A stretch of DNA of 64,000 bases from Phytophthora hibernalis. Its lineage: Eukaryota > Oomycota > Peronosporomycetes > Peronosporales > Peronosporaceae. Both the position numbers and the translations under genes were made by a program. The first letter of the stretch is position 1. Each line of letters starts with the position of its first letter. The stretch covers positions 1,302,001-1,366,000 of the forward strand of contig JAAKBF010000324.1 of NCBI GenBank assembly GCA_012656075.1, given 5' to 3'. Shown in pieces: positions 11,463-22,502 of this stretch. Below the pieces are notes generated by a model. It had not been told where the DNA came from. It saw only the letters and a list, made by a program, of their open reading frames with translations, and made no database searches.

Positions 11463-11999
11463 TTAGACGAACGACGCTGTGTGAGCCTTGCCCTCGGCAG
11501 GTTTCTTCAGAGTCTCGTGATCAAGTTTAAGCGGCCTCAGTGGGGAGATACCAGCCGAACTTTGCAATCGCTAGTCGAATCGTACACGACGCGGCCTTTT
11601 GCGACCCCATCGTAGGTCCCAATGCATTCTACCTGATGAAACACGAAAATGGCACCCGGCTCATACGCGATGTTGCACACCCTGCCCTTCAACGCTTTAT
11701 CATCCCAAATAATCACTTCCGCGTACGTATTTCTCTCCATTGCCATGTTATAGCCCACTCCACTTGGACTCGGCTCCACCACCGTGCGTCGGACTGCATC
11801 AACACCGGTGAAGCAAGTGCCATGACGAACGACCACTTAGACGCTTCGCGAAAAACAGCTTGAGCGTCATAACCACATCCGGCCCTGGCCGTGTCCTTGA
11901 AATGAAACCACGAAAATCGGAGACTGCCGAAAAGAAGATGAGAGCTTCCTCTTCCTTCTGTTTCAGCACGTCGTTATGAATGGTGTCAAGGAGGTTCAT
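11463..11999 (-). pseudogene. Unknown protein, copy B of the 9.2-9.9 kb gene
   Basis: This is a paralogue of the gene at 9224-9896. Shared blocks are the N-terminal LLDTI...LKQKEEEAL helix, SDFRGFI, TRPGPDV, GTxFTG, a VIIWDDKALKG strand pair and the FVFHQVxxIGTYDGVAKG block. Shifts near 11840 and 11537 break it; after the second, PLKLDHETLKKP corresponds to copy A's basic tail but has lost the KKRK core, so a nuclear signal is less convincing. It lies in the right unit of the segmental duplication. Function unknown. Confidence 0.55.
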
Positions 12000-12289
12000 C
12001 TTGAAGCCCGGTTTTGGAATAGGTCGTATTGAAAACCGGCGAAGTGTAGTGTACTTCGCAAAAGAAGAAATGAAGTCATGGCGGTACAAATACAAAACTA
12101 CGTCTGCGTTTTTCGGTAAGTAGGTCCAGTGCCTCAATGGATTTCTTTCTAAACACGCAAGCCTTCTGATACAAAGGGCGGCACCCAGCGCGTAGATCTC
12201 TCTCCATCTTTCGGGTCACGTCCTACACGCACACCGTGTCGGCCTCCATATTGCGCTGCGCGATGGACTGCATGCCCTTGACCTTCTGT

Positions 12290-12570
12290 ACCTACCTGAT
12301 ACTGCCTAACCTGCTTAGTTCCGCCTGCCCTGCTTCGTGTCGCCTGCACCGCTGTCTCGTGTCGACTGCTCTGCTCCTTCGTGCCGCCTGCAATTCTGCT
12401 TCGTGCGCCCTGCTCTGCTTCGTGCGGCGAGCTGTCATCGTGCGGCCTGCTCTGCTTCATGCAGCCTGCCCTGCGTTGTACCGCCTGCCCTGTGTCGTGC
12501 GGCCTCACCTGCTTTGCTTTGGCCTGCTTGCCGTGGCCCTTCTGCGCCTGTCTGGTGTCTGTCTGCGTGA
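12290..12570. repeat. Degenerate pyrimidine-rich minisatellite
   Basis: Variants of TGCTCTGCTTCGTGCGGCC recur about every 20 bases on the plus strand. The stretch is open in several frames on both strands because of its composition, so the ORFs spanning it are not taken as genes. Confidence 0.65.
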
Positions 12571-12840
12571 AGGCAGTTCTCACTAACTCAAACGACGAAA
12601 TCAGTATGTGCCGTGAGTGTACCCAAGACTTTTTACAGACTTCTTACGGGTGTCAACCCTTCCCAGGAACCCTGATTGACCGGCCCTTTCTGCTAAACCA
12701 GACTGACGGATCAGGTAAGACAGAGTGGGTGCCCGTGGAGGGCGGGTGACGTCGCTAAATCGCCATCCATAAATCGTACCTAAAGTTCCATCGAATCACG
12801 TAATCGCACATTTCGTACCCAGAGCGACCCTTCACCGTCG

Positions 12841-13722
12841 TGTCGTGTAGGATCACGCAAAAATTCTTACTACCGAATGGTATGAGTCCCACCAACAACA
12901 CTCGCTTCCCCTTGTCAGGTCAACGAGCGTTGGATCAAACCTGAAGACCAGAAACGATCTCTTACGCCTGGTTGGATGTGAACCTAGATTGTATTAGGCC
13001 AACCCAATAACCTGTACCACTAGCCACGAGCGAGGGCTAGTATGCAATATTGCGCTTTCGCGCGAACCCCAGTCCCTCAGAAGGAAGGGTACCGGCTGTC
13101 AACCCTAATACGAGTTTGCCGAGGTAAAACCTCGGCGGGTAGTAAATATGTATAGAACACTCGGTTCCACTATAATATATGGTGAACGACGCTTCTCGTC
13201 GCTCCCAACACTCGGCCACTCTAATCTCTTGGACTGGCCAGCAACAAACCCTCGGTTCAATGTACCTTGAGCTCGCTGACAGGCATCCACAAGCCGAGCG
13301 TATCCAGACCCTAAGATAAGCTAGCAAGACTTACCGAAGACGGACTTGACCCTTGGTGACTTGGGGGACTGCTGATATATTTCTGTTCATCTATGGCCCT
13401 GAGAGCCTCTGTAGTAAATCCTATAGCTAGTCCTATATCTAAATACAAATATCCAGTGCGAACAGATCCCAGTATGTGACCCTGTACGCGGCTCTATAAG
13501 ACCGAGGGTACGAAACTGAAATGGATACAAACGAGGGTTTGTACCATCGGCCGGGAGTTTATTATACCCGGCCGAGACCTCGGTCACTATCACTCCTATG
13601 TCACTACCGCGCGGGGAATGAGATAAGCCATTCGGGTGGCGTTATCGCGTTTCACCGAAATGCACAACGTCGGTAATCGGGTGACCGAGCTGTAACCGCT
13701 TGGCCCCAAACCCAACACCACA
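12841..13722 (-). repeat. E2 LTR (X family), 882 bp
   Basis: Read on the minus strand it starts TGTGGTGTTGGG at 13722 and ends CACGACA at 12841. It aligns end to end with 26342-27228 and 39109-39991, including the paired CCTCGG motifs near 13580, the GGTAAGTCT splice-donor-like site and the CGCGAAAGCGCAATA block. Divergence from the X LTRs is clearly larger than between the two X LTRs. Confidence 0.9.
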
Positions 13723-13755
13723 AATGCCCCCGCCTCGACGCAAGCTCCGCAAGTA

Positions 13756-14070
13756 GTGCGCGTCGTGGCGCCTCTTGATCCTACATTGCCCCTGCTGGGT
13801 CAAGCTACGGCTGTCGCTCTTCACGTTCTCGATTCGTCTGGGGAGGTTCGTTCGTCATCTTCTTTTGCTCTCGTGCCTCCAGAACATCTTCGGACACCTC
13901 TGTGTTTATTCCACACCGTCGTGAGCATTCTCAGGGAGTCGATCAACCATCGTCCGACATTTTGGGCTCCGCAGGTTTCTGTGCCTGGTCTTCGGTTGTC
14001 AACTTCTACGCATCGGACCACTGACGAAGCCTCGGAGAGGTTATCCAAGCTTCGGCTGCTGACGGTCTAA
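13756..14070 (+). pseudogene. E2 antisense gene, N-terminal remnant
   Basis: This plus-strand frame opens beside E2's polypurine tract and reads away from the LTR. Its upstream part aligns with the region just inside the 3' LTR of X (complement of about 38972-39095), where X's antisense gene begins. The remainder, about 3 kb in X, is deleted here. It supports the antisense gene being part of the X/E2 family and not specific to one copy. Confidence 0.45.
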
Positions 14071-14389
14071 ACGAAGCGAGGCACGATGATAAAGATGAGG
14101 AAACCACCGGGGTTCTTCACGTCGCACTCCGGTTCCGGCAGCGGGCGAATAGCTTCCAATCGGGGGTACCTGATCCGGTCGTTTTGACCCACATTGTGTC
14201 TGTGGCATTGATCTAGACCTCGGTCCCACTATTTTCGACCTTTACGTTCATCCTTTAACCTGTCTTCGTGTTATTCGAAGCTTGTAGTCTTCCGCAGGGG
14301 CTATTCTAGAGCTTGAGTAATTCCATTTCATCCAATTCTACTCGAAAGTCGTTCACGTCACATCTAGATATGCAAATTCGATGCAGTAG

Positions 14390-14600
14390 TAGTTTTCGTC
14401 TGTCACCACGGGCTGCATAACCCCGCAGGCAGTTCAATAGTCGATCCGACATTGCAACCGACCCTCGCAAGAGACCTGACTGTTCTCAAGTGTCGGTGAC
14501 ATGCAATTCCGATACAATAGTAAATTTCGTCTGTCACTACGGGCTGTATCGACCCCACAGGCAGTTCAATCCTCGGTTGCACTTGCAACCCGTCCTCATC
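14390..14600 (-). repeat. Two-unit repeat in the 3' untranslated region of E2
   Basis: The motif GAACTGCCTGCGGGGTTATG on the minus strand occurs twice, at about 14410-14435 and 14550-14570, about 140 bp apart, each followed by similar sequence. Element X has a corresponding pair at about 35147 and 35274. The repeat lies just after the pol stop in both, so it is a conserved feature of the family. Confidence 0.65.
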
Positions 14601-14728
14601 ATCGCCTTAGACCATCTGCAACCGTCGCTCGCTACACCCTTTCACTTTAAACTCTCAGACGGCACGTCTAGTGCTCGCCGACAGCGGGAATCGGTCGTCG
14701 AAGATGACCTCCACTTCGTACTCGCCGG

Positions 14729-16391
14729 CTAGTCTGTCCGGATCCCAACTATCTTCAGACCATAACTCTTTGTCGACATCCACCCTCGTACTACGGGTGC
14801 TAACCGAACTCTCGGTCTGTCTCCAAATTCATTCACGACCTTGATTCGGGACATATGTAGCACAGGAAAAAGCATGTTTCCGATCCTGTCTGGTAATTCT
14901 AACTCGTATGCGAATTCTTCGATCTTGGTCTTGACTCTGAATATTTCATGCCATCGGTCAGCTAATTTCTTCGACAATCTCGACTTGACGCGCTTCATGT
15001 ACAACCATACTATACCTCAATGGAGCGGAGATCTGGGTGCTTCCACTAGAACATCGGGTGTTGCCCCTGTCTCCGCTCGTGACTCCTCCGAGGTTTCGTT
15101 GTCACCAATGTTCGGTTCTACTACTCGCGACTCGACCGATGTCTCATTTTCACCAACGCTCGGTACTGCCGCTCCCTTGTGGCGGCTCAACGACTCATCG
15201 TGTTCCTTTGCTCTCCGAGCCATATCGACGCCTTGGCAATCCATCGGCATTTCCCATGCAATGTCTTGCTGTCGGTTCGCTTCTCGGCGTTCGGTGCCCC
15301 ACCGACGATTTATCCGAGGAGGTACAGCGCGCCATTCTCGCTCAGCCCAAACTTGTCGTCCATCTTCCTCGCGTCTCTAGACGAGCGTAGCTCTTCATCT
15401 TGGGTGGTGGAGATCCATCGTCGGTGCTTTTTCAGTATAATCACAAAGTCTACAACTTCTGCATTAGGAGCACCAAATTTTGCTTCGGGGACCGATTGCT
15501 CGTCTTCTAACCCATTCGGGACCTCTGTGGATACATCGTATGCTTCGCCTCGTTGAGCCGCGTCATCTCGGCTTACGACCGAGGTCTCATCTGCAAATCG
15601 GATTCGTTTCTTCCTTGCGTTTGCTTGCTGTCTGGTCGTTACCGTTAAGTAATCCGGGACATCCGTAAAGAAATCGAAAAATATTTGTCGCGAGGAGTTT
15701 CATGAGCCACATGAGGTCGGGCAAATCTGGCCGCTGGGTCCTCTTCAGGCGTGGCTTCTACAGACGTTTCTGCATAGACTTCGTAGGTGACATCTCCGAT
15801 CTGGTTCAGTTTGACTAATTCCGATTTCCTGGTCTCGGTCGATATCACACTGGATTCTTTACATCTCAGAGCCTCGCTTGCCAAAGGAGCAGCCGCGGTG
15901 TTGAACTCTCAGGCCACGTGCAGGTATTTCAGTGAACGAAGCTCGGTCGAGAAGTTTCGGGGATCATTCCGTTGAGGCGTCAGAGATTCCACAAGACAGA
16001 CCATCACCCCTAGTAACTGCTGGATTGCGAGTTTCGGGTCTCCCACAATGACGAAATCCTCGCCTCTATGCTCGAGTGCCGTCGATACTCCGTTGTTCAT
16101 TCCGGCATACTCAGCGAGGTTTACTGTGGTAGTCTCGAGACAAGCACTCACAGCCGTCACTACAGTCCATTCAGGCAATTTCGACTGAAGCCACGAGCAA
16201 TTATCATATCCGCCGTTATTTTTGATCTTGGCAGAGCCGTCAAACGACACCAGAATGCCGCCGTAAAACCTCGGTAGGCAGGCGTACAGCAAATGGAGAT
16301 CACATTCTTGTACATCAATATCGCACACCACACCGGATGTCGATGGTAAAAGAGCATTTCCACTAGACATCACGATCGTCTCCAGTGCCAT
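14729..16391 (-). pseudogene. pol: E2 pol remnant: second RNase H and integrase tail
   Basis: 15909-16391 encodes a cellular-type RNase H: SFDGSAK (catalytic Asp kept), an acidic NLAEYAG motif and VGDPKLAIQQ, the same as the second RNase H of X but with the first Asp intact. 15645-15884 continues the linker after RNase H. 14729-15004 is the integrase tail (LADRWHE...EFAYELELPD...FPVLHMSRIK). The integrase core and RT catalytic palm are absent. Confidence 0.85.
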
Positions 16392-16398
16392 GATCCGC

Positions 16399-16834
16399 TG
16401 AACGAGTCAATCCACAGGTCATCAGCAAGCTCGGTGCCTTTCAGACACAGCATGGTTGCGCCGACGGGAACGCCGTCCTTCCGTAGCAGTTGACCCACTG
16501 CACTAGCGCTTCTTCAGCTGCTTGGGAAGAATGGTGGCGACCCCGGTGCTCGCACATACTTCATATTCGCCACCGTAGCGCTCTTACATCGCTCTTCAAG
16601 CACAGACAACTCCTTCCGCCACTGATAGATCAGCTTACGTCGTTGCTCTTTTGTATCGTCAGATAGGCTAGAGTAAAAGACACGCAGAGTCTGGGCGGTG
16701 TTGTTGCAGCTATTGAAATGATAGACCACCTCCAGCTTGTGCCGGTTCGGGAAGCTAGCACGCCTGTGCTTCAGCTTCTTGCGGCCGCTCCCACCTAGGC
16801 ACTGCCGCCCTTGGTGCTGTGGCATCGCTGCCAA
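16399..16834 (-). pseudogene. pogo/Tigger-like DDE transposase, N-terminal HTH fragment
   Basis: The frame from 16834 has a Lys/Arg-rich start, then a helix-turn-helix-like segment ending in LIYQWRKELSVLEERC, as in oomycete pogo-like transposases. After a shift near 16510 the text LRKDGVPVGATMLCLKG...FSGSWHW resembles the second, CENP-B-like DNA-binding domain. It stops at about 16390, where E2 begins, so E2 inserted into or beside it. The catalytic DDE domain is not found on the other side of E2. Confidence 0.6.
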
Positions 16835-16849
16835 TCGAAGAATGAGGTG

Positions 16850-17870
16850 TGGTACGCTTTCTGTTCCTTGCTGAATCTGTCAGTTAGCACATAAGGCACG
16901 ACTGTACAGAAATTCCTTACTTGTGATTCGCTGGTTGAGTTGTCAGTAATGAGTGCCAGTCAGTAAGCACAGAAGGAATACGGTACACTGTACAGGCTTC
17001 CGTGTTAATACCGGTACAAGCCACAGACCGGACAGGTGCTCGGCCGAGCAGACGACGAAGTGCAATCGCAAGAATTGTTAGGTCGGAGTGTTTATGGAGT
17101 ACTTCGTTGAAGGTCCGTTCTTCCAAGCTGAGTTGCAACTTTGAACCTACAGAGTTCCCCGGCAAAGGGACAACCGTAATCAGTTATTTACCTTGCAAAA
17201 TTAGTACACTTGCCACAAAATCTTGCTCTACCGCAGAACAAATCTGTTTACAATTTACCCTGGAATAATTTATTGGTCCCACCTTTCTCCCTTTGCCTGG
17301 GGACTCTGTATTATAATATTACCTGCACGAACTGACGTCGAACGGCGCCGCAAATAGCACTGTAAACTTTGGTAGAAAGGCGAAACGAACGGAAACAGTT
17401 TATTTTCGCTTTCAGTTGACCCCAAGCGAAACCAACTGAAGCCTCAACCGAAAGGAAAAATCAGCTGTCCTTATAAGCCCGTACTAAACGATAGATGCAT
17501 CAAATCGGAATAAGGAGTTCTGTATATGGGCTCAACGAGGAAAAGACGTACTTTACGAGTTCCAGACGCGTGTCCGGTGAGGAACCTGTAGCATGGCGGA
17601 AGCGCGCGGCCGTGTACAAAATGTTGTTGTCCGTCAGGAGGTGGGTGCCGGATGTCAGCGCGGTGGGACCCGCGAGGTCATTGGGCGTCGCTGTCGTCTT
17701 TGTAGGTGCTGTAGGCCTCTGCTACAGTCTCGAATAAAATGGGCAGTCATTCTGCAAATCGAGCTAGATCCAAATATATGGAATACACTATGGTTTCGTT
17801 TGAGAGAATTTTGGTGGCGGTCTAACCGTGCATAAAACGAATCTGCAAATCGAGCTAGATCAAAGTATAA
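16850..17870. other. Non-coding interval with short repeats
   Basis: No supported gene. A segment of about 57 bp starting at 17791 (TATGGTTTCGTTTGAGAGAA) is repeated at 18385-18441, on the other side of the MITE-like element at 17876-18384. GCAAATCGAGCTAGATC occurs at about 17755 and again at about 17845. Confidence 0.5.
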
Positions 17871-17875
17871 GTATG

Positions 17876-18384
17876 TACCGACATTTCCTTGTCATAAGGG
17901 GTCGCTTTGTCATAAGAGCAAAGCAGTTTCTACCAATCACAAGACGCAATATGTAGCGGCGTTGTGTGTTTTGTCATAAGGGCCCATCGTACCGTACAAT
18001 GTATTTTAAAGTACGACGTGTTATGATTGGCTCTGCTCCATTTTTCAAATCGCTACATCCAAATGGATGGCAGGAGGTTGGCGACACCTCTGGCGATTTG
18101 CGTCGCAGCACACATGAAATCCATGGCCAAAGAGAGTGTAGTATGCAAAGCGCTAGAAGGTTATTGATCAGTCTGTCTCGCAAGACCAAGTAGAACTGTT
18201 TTAGAGTGGTGTAAGACCGACACCAGTACGTTGCATCCTGTCATCACACCGCGGCGAGGCGGGAGTCTTGTTATATACAGTAAAGTTTCCATTAGGTACG
18301 ACGCATTTCGTTTTGTCGGATTAATGCAGTAACCCTAATCACAAACGCATTTGGGTAGGCCCTTATGACAAGGAAATGCCGGTA
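17876..18384. mobile_element. MITE-like element with 25-bp TIRs
   Basis: Terminal inverted repeats 17876-17900 and 18360-18384 match in 24 of 25 positions (TACCG/AC... CCTTGTCATAAGGG). TATG flanks both sides (17872-17875 and 18385-18388), or a TA duplication if the element starts two bases inward. TTGTCATAAG recurs inside near 17909 and 17975. It is 509 bp with no transposase, so non-autonomous; a Tc1/mariner or pogo relation would fit a TA duplication. Confidence 0.75.
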
Positions 18385-18517
18385 TATGCTTTCGTTTGAG
18401 AGAACTTTGGTGGCGGTTGAGCCATGCATAAAACGAACCTGAAACAGTTTCGGTTCGGTTCAGTTGCTTTCGTTTGGTGGTCAAAGGTTGACAAGACTAG
18501 CCGCAAAACCTGTTTTG

Positions 18518-19514
18518 GGGGAGAAGCTAAAGAGCACCCGTTGGGGAGCACCGGTGCAAAAGAAGCTCTTTAATTAACAGCGCGTTATTTAATTACCGGT
18601 ACAGTGCCAACCACTTCAACGCGTATAATACGAAACTTTGCATGTTGCTACATACATGTTCCTCTACGTGGGCTGTATAACACGGAGTACGTATAATACG
18701 AAGTTGCGCATGTACTTGAACATAACCGTGCGCTATCGCCCGTGAGCTCTGAAATTAAACGCGTACCGGTATCTGCATCATTTTTCTGCAGGTTAATTCT
18801 TGGCGTTTGCGGAGGCTAAAGCCTCGCAGACGTAGTGCTTACAGCCTTGTCGGATAGGATGCCTTCACGCGCGCTAGTAAGCTCCTGGTCCGAGCTACTT
18901 CGAAGTAAACATTGTAAATATTAGAGAAGAGTGAAGTTTGGGTGGTCTAGCGCAGGTTAGACGAATGGTGAAGTATACTTTGGTTTCGTAGTGAAAGAAA
19001 CTCAGGTTGACAGAGGAAGTTTGATATTTGTTGAGCAGCTTCCTATTTCGCTTAGAAAGCACCTACCGGTACTTGTGGCAGCAGGTGCAATTGTAAATAT
19101 ATATATATATTTATGTTATCCATTTAGTACCAGATACAGCCGCAAGCAAAAGAATTAGTTGTCTTCGAAGGCCCTAACTATGAATCTGGGCAGTGATATC
19201 GAGTCGCAACAAATTGTGGATGACCGTGGGTATGTTGATGATGAGCAGCGGCAAATAGTATTTGTTGGACTCGAGCACGTGAATGAATGAAATCAGTATT
19301 AGTTGTGCATGTGCAATGCGTACGAGTGCAAGCACATTGTGCATGTCCGTATTTTACAGCCCACGTACAGGAACATGTATGTAGCAACAGGCAAAGTTTC
19401 GTATTATACGCGTTGAAGTGGTTGGCACTGTACCGGTAATTTAATAACGCGCTGTTAATTTAAGAGCTTCTTTTTGCACCGGTGCTCACAACCGGTGCTC
19501 CTTAGCTTCTCCCT
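18518..19514. mobile_element. Long-TIR element of about 1 kb
   Basis: The arm 18518-18690 reads as the reverse complement of 19347-19514 at high identity over about 165 bp. This includes GGGAGAAGCTAA at the tip, GCACCGGTGC, and the block ending near the GTATAATACGAAA motif. The inside, about 650 bp, has no clear ORF. Long arms suggest a foldback or MULE-type non-autonomous transposon. I could not settle a target duplication. Confidence 0.7.
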
Positions 19515-20998
19515 TAACATACTTGACTGACATTGACAATTTCATAACATTTAAAGTTTACGTCTTGATATTTGAAAGTTACCGTTGGCCCGTACTTGGG
19601 CGTCCACAGGTACATGTAGTTGAAGGAGAAATTGAACTTATTTGACTCTCTGCACCAGCACTATTAATAATAACGCCATGTGGTTCGGCTTTTTTGCCCG
19701 GGTGCTCCGGTGAGGAGAACGCCTAACGGACACTATCCTGTGCTGTGGCAACACCACACGATCTGGTCAGCACCATAGAGTCTCAACAACACCGTAACGG
19801 CGCTGGCCACCACAAAACGATGTGGACTCTTTGCACTCCTGGTCGTTTTCTGCGAGGTATACTTTTCTGCGAGGTACACAGACTGGTAGTGTTGAGGTAG
19901 ACTTCAGCCAATCAGCGTCATCCAGAGCCTGTGTCTCACCCAAGTCGGGCTAATTGGCGGAGGGTGGCTAGACCGAGCTGTTCTTATTGGGGCTGACGGT
20001 GCCTATTGGCGGTTGGACGACACTTCATATTAGCCGCAGCGATGGTGGACAAGCGGCTTCCCTGGAGGGAAGGCTGGTGGTGTTGACGCGGCGGAAGCGG
20101 ACGCGCAACTTGCAGTTGTGAAGTCTAAGACACCTCGCCGACTACACGCTGCGACGCCGCCCCTAGAGCGACATAATTACAAGGAACTGATAAGTTACTG
20201 TCAGGGTCAGTTCTCGACCGCCTGACATTTTCGTTTGGACGTCTTTCTGAATCCAACCCTCGTTTGTTCCGTGTCCACACAGTTGAGAGGATCACATATG
20301 TGTTCACAGGGAGGCATGCGCTCAAGTAACGCGTGCGCTGGACGACTCCTACCGATTTTTTCACACCTTTGGTGATTTCAAGCGATTGCGAGAGATCCAG
20401 CGCAGACACGGTGATTCATGATTCCATTCTGGACGCATGGTCTAGCTGATATCTCAGGATACAACACGATCGCAACGAGGGTCTGCAGCGCTTGTGGAAT
20501 TGGGGATCTCAGCATGGACGCATCTGGAGATCTACGTATGCACGCAGTAGAAGCGACCCCGGAGTCAGTTCTAGGCATGTGTTCATGCTTTCATCATGCG
20601 TATGAGCACCATCGAAACCGTATCGACGTATTGGGGTCCAGCAACTGCATTTGTTGTTTTCGCGAAACCAGAGATAGATAATAAGGTGTCGGGAGGTGAA
20701 TACAAGCGAGGAAGTGTTCTGTTGAGCATTTCCTCGCTTGTACTGGTTAGAACTACTCTAATACACGTACTTGAACTCGATGTTGATTTCGTTCTACTCG
20801 CCGTCACTGTGCTGGAAGCTCGCTACCATATTTTATTTGATTGTATCCAGCGCCCACGAAACGAAGTACACTGAAGTTGCACATGTTACCAGGTACACCC
20901 TTACGACAATACATACGAGGAACTACACAGAGCTACTTCTACCCGTTGTTCTTTGTAGCAGGTCTGTTCTTCTTCCAGCAGACATCGCACGCACACTA
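19515..20998. other. Interval without a supported gene
   Basis: Short ORFs exist on both strands (for example 20125-20409 minus and 20418-20681 plus), but none shows recognisable motifs and they overlap one another. The tip of the long-TIR repeat may be echoed near 19690-19710. Nothing else is supported. Confidence 0.45.
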
Positions 20999-21001
20999 GA
21001 A

Positions 21002-22347
21002 TCATCTCTCCGACCCGTAGTGCACTGTTATTTCAGCTCCTGCCTCGACACTCTTCACCATTTGACCGGGACCTTCACACTGGTGCGGTTCTGCAGCTCG
21101 ACGAAAGCTGCGTTCGACTCATATGCGTGGCTGATGAAGCGAGTGATAGAACCGCTCGTTAAAGCCTCCACATAGACGAATTTCTTCCGCGACGATAGCG
21201 CATTGTACAGCATAGTGTACCCGCTGTTGTGCTTCATGGCCTGGTTGGGATGCCCCTCCAGCATCGCGTCGTACTCGGCCAGCACTCCCGTGTACTCGCC
21301 AACCACGTCACCTACGTCCAGTTAGTTGTTGTGTACACGCCATTCCCACTCGTCCGGTGTCGAACAGCTTCAATGTAGGCCTTGAACGATGGGAGTTGCT
21401 ACACTCGGTGTCCAGGTTGCAACAGTCCGGAGTACAGTATACGGAGGATGCCATTTTGTGGCAGGTATCCATGAAGCAATCGCCAAAGCAGTTACAGAAG
21501 TAATATTCGCCTATGTCAGGAAACGTAATGTCCTTCGTCTTGCACTCATTCAGCAGCTCAATCTCTGCAGGCCACTGCACTTCTCCACGGACGCGCCGGA
21601 CATCTTCTACAGGTTCAACATAGATAGGGCGCCTTGCATGTAACGCCTTCATGCGACTCTGGATTCCAGCAAGCCTCAACAGCTTCTTCACCTTCTGCGC
21701 CTTCAACGAGCTGGCGTGGTAGATGCTGGAACCGCTCCGTGTCACTACGCACCTATTTTGATAGCGCCACTTTCGCGACCGCCTCACAGTCAAATCGCCA
21801 GGTCGCTTCTTGGCCTAGTGGCGGATCTTAGAGCGCTACCAGCGTAGGAATACTTTTACCTACGCGCCGGCTTCTATCAATTCAAGATCGGTGGGGTCAC
21901 TTGCGGGTTGCTCTTCCTCGTCTTTGTGACTTTCCTCGCATGCAGTATGTGGTCCGGTGGCGTCCGACGCAGGCTGAGTCACTGACTTGGCTCCTGCAGC
22001 ACTATCGAGCGCCCTAGACACCCGCGAGCTCGGTCCTTCGCCATCCTTCTCGCGCGATACGCCCGTTAAATTGATGTCCTCACTTCGACTAGCCGTGCCA
22101 TGGGTAGAAGCCTCTGCGACTCCGACATCATCCGTGTCGGGCCCCGTGGGTCGCCGCACACGAAAGCCATCGAGTAGTACTCGATCGTTTCACCCGCGAA
22201 GAGACTGTCAGGAGGTAGTTCATCCGCTCGGAGGCCTGGCATGACCGTCTTCGATTTCTGGGCACCGCGCGCCAGTGCTGATAGGTGCCGTGGATCCTGG
22301 CCTAGAAACGGTTTGCTGCGGAAGAATTTACTGGCCACTGCATCCAC
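21002..22347 (-). pseudogene. SET-domain lysine methyltransferase-like gene, frameshifted
   Basis: A histone-methyltransferase-like protein. The start is 22347 (MDAVASK...). A frame shift near 22160 leads to an acidic Ser-rich linker (21860-22159). 21308-21793 holds the pre-SET Cys cluster (CNCFGDCFMDTC, YCTPDCC) followed by LKLFDTGRVG. After a shift near 21307 the SET core follows: VVGEYTG, NSGYTM, KFVYVEAL, RFISHAYESN. A last shift near 21056 gives AGAEITVHYGSER and the stop at 21002. The usual NHSC of the cofactor-binding knot reads SHAY here, so activity is doubtful even apart from the shifts. Families like this are frequent and TE-like in oomycete genomes. Confidence 0.8.
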
Positions 22348-22502
22348 ATTCAGGCCACCTTCGGGGAATCGTCAGCGCGTCGCTGTCTGAGCGCGCACAA
22401 GATTCAGAAGAATGATGCGCCAGCTGCTCAGCAGAAAGGCAGCACTGACATGGACCGTCAATGTGTTTTTGTGTGTGCATCGTGTGGTGTTGGTCAGATC
22501 GG

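Larger units (their letters stand above)
8640..12000. repeat. Tandem segmental duplication, two diverged units
   Basis: Sequence around 8640-8860 recurs at about 10985-11200 at clear identity, for example the 40 bp beginning at 8717 and 11059. The genes at 9224-9896 and 11463-11999 lie in the same order within each unit. A shorter segment at 10310-10490 also resembles 10709-10897. Offsets of about 2.34 kb at the left and 2.1 kb at the right show that the right unit has lost about 0.2 kb. The copies are diverged by many substitutions and indels, so the event is not recent. Confidence 0.75.
12841..16390 (-). mobile_element. E2: deleted Ty3/gypsy element of the X family
   Basis: A minus-strand element with an 882-bp LTR (12841-13722), polypurine tract (complement of 13725-13737), 3' untranslated region, and scraps of pol up to about 16390. 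The LTR matches both LTRs of element X. Internal sequence jumps from the start of the RT region directly to the second RNase H, and the integrase core is missing, so large deletions have occurred. No 5' LTR is seen. The right end abuts a transposase fragment whose reading frame stops at the junction. Confidence 0.85.

Noticed and set aside
12149..12583. ORFs on both strands over the pyrimidine-rich repeat
   Set aside because: Open only because of the biased 20-bp repeat; no domain and both strands equally open.
17495..17835. 80-codon plus ORFs
   Set aside because: No conserved pattern, overlapping frames, and surrounding DNA is repeat-like.
20125..20807. Short ORFs on both strands
   Set aside because: Mutually overlapping, no motif, no start context or homology I can name.
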